Positions 60,835-64,000 of a DNA stretch of 64,000 bases are shown here, piece by piece. Origin of the DNA: Bradyrhizobium sp. WSM471 (GTDB lineage: Bacteria; Pseudomonadota; Alphaproteobacteria; Rhizobiales; Xanthobacteraceae); contig NZ_CM001442.1 in assembly GCF_000244915.1 (NCBI RefSeq), forward strand, positions 5,456,001 through 5,520,000, written 5' to 3'. How positions within the stretch are numbered: the stretch's first letter is position 1; each line of letters starts with the position of its first letter. The notes beneath the pieces were generated by a model. It made no database searches. It was given only the letters and a program-made list of their open reading frames with translations, and was not told the origin of the DNA. A program made the position numbers and the translations under genes.

Positions 60835-63114
60835 TTAGCGGAGCAGCTGGAGCACGCTCTGCTGCGAGGTGTTGGCCAGCGACAGCGCGGAGACCGCGAT
60901 CGACTGGCGGGTCGAGAGCGCCTGGCTGTTGGCCGCCTCGACGTTGGTGTCGGCCAGGGTCAGGTTGGACGAACCGGTCTGCAGCACGTTGATCAGGTTC
61001 TTGTTGAAGTCCTGACGCACCTGCACCACCGAGAGGTTCGAACCGAGCGCTGAGGCTTCCGACCGCAGCGTGCTCGACGCGGCGTTCAGGTTGGTCAGCA
61101 CGCGGTTGGACGCGGCGTTGTCGATGAAGTCGACACCGACGGTCAAGGCAGCGAGGCCGAGACCCTTGGAGTTGTAGGTCACGCCGGTGATGTTGAGGCT
61201 CGACTTGCCGGTCTCGTCGAACACCAGCTTGAGCTGGTCGCCGTTCAAGAGGTTGACGCCGTTGAACGAGGAGTCCTGCGAGGTCGTGTCGATCTGGTTC
61301 AGGATGTTGTTGTACTGAGACACCAGGTTCGCACGAGCCGTCTGTGCAACCGCATCCTGGACGGGGCTGGAAGCCGTCGAGAAGGTCAGCGCCGAAGTCA
61401 GCGAGCCGCCGATGCCACCGCCTGCGACGGTCGAACCGATCGTCGAAGACGCGTAGTCGTTGGACGCGGTGATGGTCAGCCGGCCGTTGGCGTCGATCGT
61501 GGCAGCCAGGTTGTTGGCCAGAAGCTGCGTGTTGAGCTGATCGAGCGTCTTGACCGTGCCGTTGGTGCCGTCGCCGAAGGTGACATTGACCGCCGTGCCG
61601 CCGTTGAAGGCGGAGAAGGTCAAGGTCTTGCCGGCAATGCCGCCGACACCGGAGGTGCGCGCCGCGGTGAATGCCGACGCGCTGCCGGTGTTGCCGGCCA
61701 GCCCGAATACATTCAGTGCGTTGCCTGAGCCCGTGATTGACAGATCGGCGTTGATGCCGGTCGAGAGCTTGAGCTGACCGGACGTATTGATCGTCGAGTT
61801 CGACTGGCCTGTTGCGGTCGCAAGCGTCGCCGTGCCGTTGGCGTTGATCGTCGCGGTCTGCACGCCGGTGGCAAGGTCGATCGCCTTCAGTACGTCGGCA
61901 ACGGTGCCGGACTGCAGATAGACGGTCGAGTTGCCGTTACCGTCGGTGACGACCGCACCGTTCGCACCATACCCGCTCGGAACGCTCGGAGCACCGGTCG
62001 AACCCGGGGTCGGCGCGTTCTTGAAGGTGATGGTGTGACCATCGACGTTGAGCGACGAACCGTCCGTAAGGGTTGCACCCAGCGAGGCCGCGCTCGTGGT
62101 TCGGTTGACGGACACGCTCGCATTGCCTGCACCGGAAGATGTCGTCAGGGCGAGAGCCTTGAGCAGGTCGGCCTTGCCGGTGACGCTCAGATCCGCACCC
62201 GTCGAGCTCTTCAGCGTGACGGCACCGCCGGCAGCGCTCGAGGCGGTCTGGCCGACGCTGGTGGCGATCGTCGCTGCACCCGCAGTGATGGACACCGTCT
62301 TCACACCGCTGGCGAGATCGATTGCAGCCAACAGATCGTTGACGTTCGCAGCCGGGGCGCCCGCGGTGCCGAGATAGACGGTGGTGTTGCCGCTGCCGTC
62401 GGTGACGAGATTGCCGCTGACGCCCGAGCCGGACGCAACCGCGGTCGAGGCCGGAGCCGAGCCCGAGCGGAAGGTGATGGTCTTGCCGTTCACGGTCAGC
62501 GTGTCGCCGTCGGCCGGCTGGGCGTTGCCGGACAGACCGGTTGCGGTGGTGCCGTTGGTGGCGATCAGCGTGATGGTGCCGGTCAGCGCCGTGGTGCCGT
62601 CGCCGGCCGTTGCGCCAGTGCTGGCAAAGGAGCCGATGGTGGCGCCGAGCGTCGTGGTGCCGGTTGCGGCCGTGGTGCCGCCGGCCGTGCCGTTATAGAG
62701 CACGTTGCTGCTCGCGGTCGCGCTGGCAAAGGACGTGGTTCCGCGCAGATCGGCCGCCGTCGCACCCGCGATGGTGGTGGAGACGTTGGACTTGGTGGAG
62801 TAGCCGACGGTGGTCTGCAGCGCCTGGTTGGCGATCGACTTCGCAGAGTCGATCAGCTTCTGCAGCGAGGTCAGGCCGGTGTTGGCGGCCTGCAGCACCT
62901 GCACGCCGTTGGCGATACCGTCGAGCAGATTGTTGATGTCGCTGGCGCGGTTGTCGAGCGACTGTGCCGTGAAGAAGTTGGTGGGATTGTCCAGGGCCGA
63001 GTTGACGCTCTTGCCGGTCGACAGACGGTTCTGTGTGGTGGCGAGAAGATCAGCGGTGGACTGGAGAGACAGCAGGTTCTGACGAACCGACGCAGAGAGA
63101 ACAATACCGGACAT
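60835..63114 (-). CDS. fliC: Flagellin 2 (giant flagellin)
   Basis: 759 residues, strongly similar to flagellin 1 over the D0/D1 ends and in the modular middle. It starts MSGIVLSASVRQNLLSLQST and ends SSQALS-type sequence then NTSQQSVLQLLR. The central region again shows modules (DGDTLTVNGKTITFRSGSA, DGSSLNVDGHTITFKNAPT and GKTLTFSAFNGGTAVNVTFG). It differs from copy 1 mainly in the surface modules. ATG 63114 with AGAAGGG upstream. It probably forms a mixed filament with the neighbours. Confidence 0.95.
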   Translation of the reverse strand: MSGIVLSASVRQNLLSLQSTADLLATTQNRLSTGKSVNSALDNPTNFFTAQSLDNRASDINNLLDGIANGVQVLQAANTGLTSLQKLIDSAKSIANQALQTTVGYSTKSNVSTTIAGATAADLRGTTSFASATASSNVLYNGTAGGTTAATGTTTLGATIGSFASTGATAGDGTTALTGTITLIATNGTTATGLSGNAQPADGDTLTVNGKTITFRSGSAPASTAVASGSGVSGNLVTDGSGNTTVYLGTAGAPAANVNDLLAAIDLASGVKTVSITAGAATIATSVGQTASSAAGGAVTLKSSTGADLSVTGKADLLKALALTTSSGAGNASVSVNRTTSAASLGATLTDGSSLNVDGHTITFKNAPTPGSTGAPSVPSGYGANGAVVTDGNGNSTVYLQSGTVADVLKAIDLATGVQTATINANGTATLATATGQSNSTINTSGQLKLSTGINADLSITGSGNALNVFGLAGNTGSASAFTAARTSGVGGIAGKTLTFSAFNGGTAVNVTFGDGTNGTVKTLDQLNTQLLANNLAATIDANGRLTITASNDYASSTIGSTVAGGGIGGSLTSALTFSTASSPVQDAVAQTARANLVSQYNNILNQIDTTSQDSSFNGVNLLNGDQLKLVFDETGKSSLNITGVTYNSKGLGLAALTVGVDFIDNAASNRVLTNLNAASSTLRSEASALGSNLSVVQVRQDFNKNLINVLQTGSSNLTLADTNVEAANSQALSTRQSIAVSALSLANTSQQSVLQLLR

Positions 63115-63439
63115 GACTCTTACCCTTCTGGTTTACGCGTCTTCGTTCGATCGCTTCGGATCGAGTGACGGGGACAGCGTGCCGCGACATGGCTAACAAA
63201 GGGTGAAACGACACGCGCCCGCATTAAGCGCGGGTTCACCATAAGCGCGGGGAAGGCGTGGTCCCGGCCGGCAATCAGCCTGAAATCATTGGCTTTTATC
63301 CGCGCTTACTCTCCATTAACCATAACCGCTGGTTACTTTTTGGAGCGCTGCGTGGCTGCTCGAATGACAAATGACGAAACAAAAAAGCGGCGGGGCCGAA
63401 GCCCCGCCGCCGTAGTCGTCTTAAGATGTCGTCCGCTTG
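63115..63439. other. 325-base gap between flagellins 2 and 3
   Basis: Contains the flagellin 2 leader, a near-match CtrA box TTAA-GCGCGGG-TTCA at 63224-63238 (one mismatch, 110 bases upstream), an AACC-GCT-GGTT mini-hairpin near 63325, and the terminator of flagellin 3. No gene was seen. Confidence 0.55.
63387..63410 (-). terminator. Terminator of flagellin gene 3
   Basis: On the minus strand GCGGCGGGGC and GCCCCGCCGC form a perfect 10-bp stem around TTCG, followed by TTTTTT. It lies about 30 bases beyond the stop at 63440. Confidence 0.88.
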
Positions 63440-64000
63440 TTAGCGGAGCAGCTGCAGCACGCTCTGCTGCGACTGGTTGGCCAGCGACAGCGCGGAGACC
63501 GCGATGGACTGGCGGGTCGACAGCGCCTGGCTGTTCGCGGCTTCGACGTTGGTGTCGGCCAAGGTCAGGTTCGACGAACCGGTCTGCAGCACGTTGATCA
63601 GGTTCTTGTTGAAGTCCTGACGCACCTGCACGATCGTGAGGTTTGAACCAAGGCTCGACGCTTCCGAACGCAGCGTGCTCGACGCCGAGTTCAGATTGGT
63701 CAGCACCTTGTTGGTCGCGGCGTTGTCGATGAAATCGACACCGCTGGTCAGCGAGGCCAGGCCGAGACCCTTGGAGTTATAGGTCACGCCGGTGATGCTC
63801 AGGTTCGACTTGCCGGTCTCGTCGAACACCAGCTTGAGCTGGTCGCCGTTCAGCAGGTTGACGCCGTTGAACGAGGAGTCCTGCGAGGTCGAGTCGATCT
63901 GCGCAAGGATGTTGTTGTACTGGCCGACCAGGTTCGAACGCGAGGTCTGGGCAACCGTGTCCTGGACGGGGCTGGAAGCCGTCGAGAACGTCAGCGAGGA
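63440..64000 (-). CDS. fliC: Flagellin 3, 5' end outside window
   Basis: Only the C-terminal 186 residues are visible. They run from SSLTFSTASSPVQDTVAQTS through ILAQIDSTSQDSSFNGVNLL and LKLVFDETGKSNLSITGVTY to QSQQSVLQLLR. This equals the D1/D0 end of flagellins 1 and 2, with only scattered differences. The frame is open to the right edge, and the start and the variable middle lie beyond it. It is the third member of the tandem array, read in the same direction. Confidence 0.93.
   Translation of the reverse strand, partial: SSLTFSTASSPVQDTVAQTSRSNLVGQYNNILAQIDSTSQDSSFNGVNLLNGDQLKLVFDETGKSNLSITGVTYNSKGLGLASLTSGVDFIDNAATNKVLTNLNSASSTLRSEASSLGSNLTIVQVRQDFNKNLINVLQTGSSNLTLADTNVEAANSQALSTRQSIAVSALSLANQSQQSVLQLLR

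Noticed and set aside
58867..62700. Repeated blocks that might suggest a CRISPR-like or minisatellite array
   Set aside because: The repeats are long, diverged and in frame within flagellin coding sequence; there are no uniform repeats with spacers.

Overview
The window is GC-rich chromosomal DNA of an alphaproteobacterium, most likely Bradyrhizobium or a close relative. The reasons are the flagellar gene order, three tandem giant flagellins (about 760 residues), FliX and FlaF, CckA beside flhB, CtrA-type TTAA-N7-TTAA boxes, an alphaproteobacterial-type DksA, and short palindromic intergenic repeats of the kind common in Bradyrhizobiaceae. No rRNA, tRNA, CRISPR array, transposase or phage gene was recognised.

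Layout. 1-7.5 kb: a sulfide/persulfide locus. A two-cysteine ArsR-type repressor (BigR/SqrR type) lies between an RND efflux pair and a divergent operon of sulfide:quinone oxidoreductase, TrxC-type thioredoxin, a DUF2892 membrane protein, a DUF302 protein and a CcoG-like Fe-S membrane protein. 7.6-13.4 kb: housekeeping and accessory genes (acetyltransferase, FrnE-like DsbA, XRE regulator, small membrane proteins, SET-domain methyltransferase, exported protein, TetR). 13.4-16.5 kb: a TetR-linked set in which the same palindromic operator and promoter stand before a carotenoid oxygenase and again before two membrane-protein genes, one of the IspZ/YciB family. 16.5-22.3 kb: exported proteins, class I fumarase, glutathione transferase, lectin-like secreted protein. 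22.4-27.7 kb: a probable inserted block (NitT/TauT-type ABC transporter, Crp/Fnr regulator, AtzF-like amidase) bounded by two copies of the 3' end and terminator of the Tim44-domain gene that lies at its right side.

28.9-64 kb is mainly a flagellar and cell-cycle region. On the minus strand flgB-flgC-fliE-fliQ-fliR-flhB is followed by cckA. fliO-fliP are on the plus strand. A large periplasmic AMIN/TPR-like protein, motE, a DUF6468 gene, fliM and fliL are on the minus strand. flgF-flgG-flgA-flgH, then flgI-flgJ-flgN-like and a flaG-like gene are on the plus strand. fliX, flaF and the three flagellins are on the minus strand. The block is interrupted by an MFS exporter (37.4-38.7 kb) and by a metabolic and regulatory insert (49.9-54.3 kb: hydratase, two divergent HxlR/oxidoreductase pairs, dksA).

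How it fits together: the CckA phosphorelay controls CtrA in alphaproteobacteria. Perfect or near-perfect CtrA boxes lie before flgB, the TPR gene, fliX, flaF and the flagellins, and sigma-54-type promoters lie before flgF and flgI. This suggests a Caulobacter-like hierarchy (CtrA, then sigma-54 with FliX/FlbD, then filament). All family calls rest on reading motifs by eye; no database search was run.
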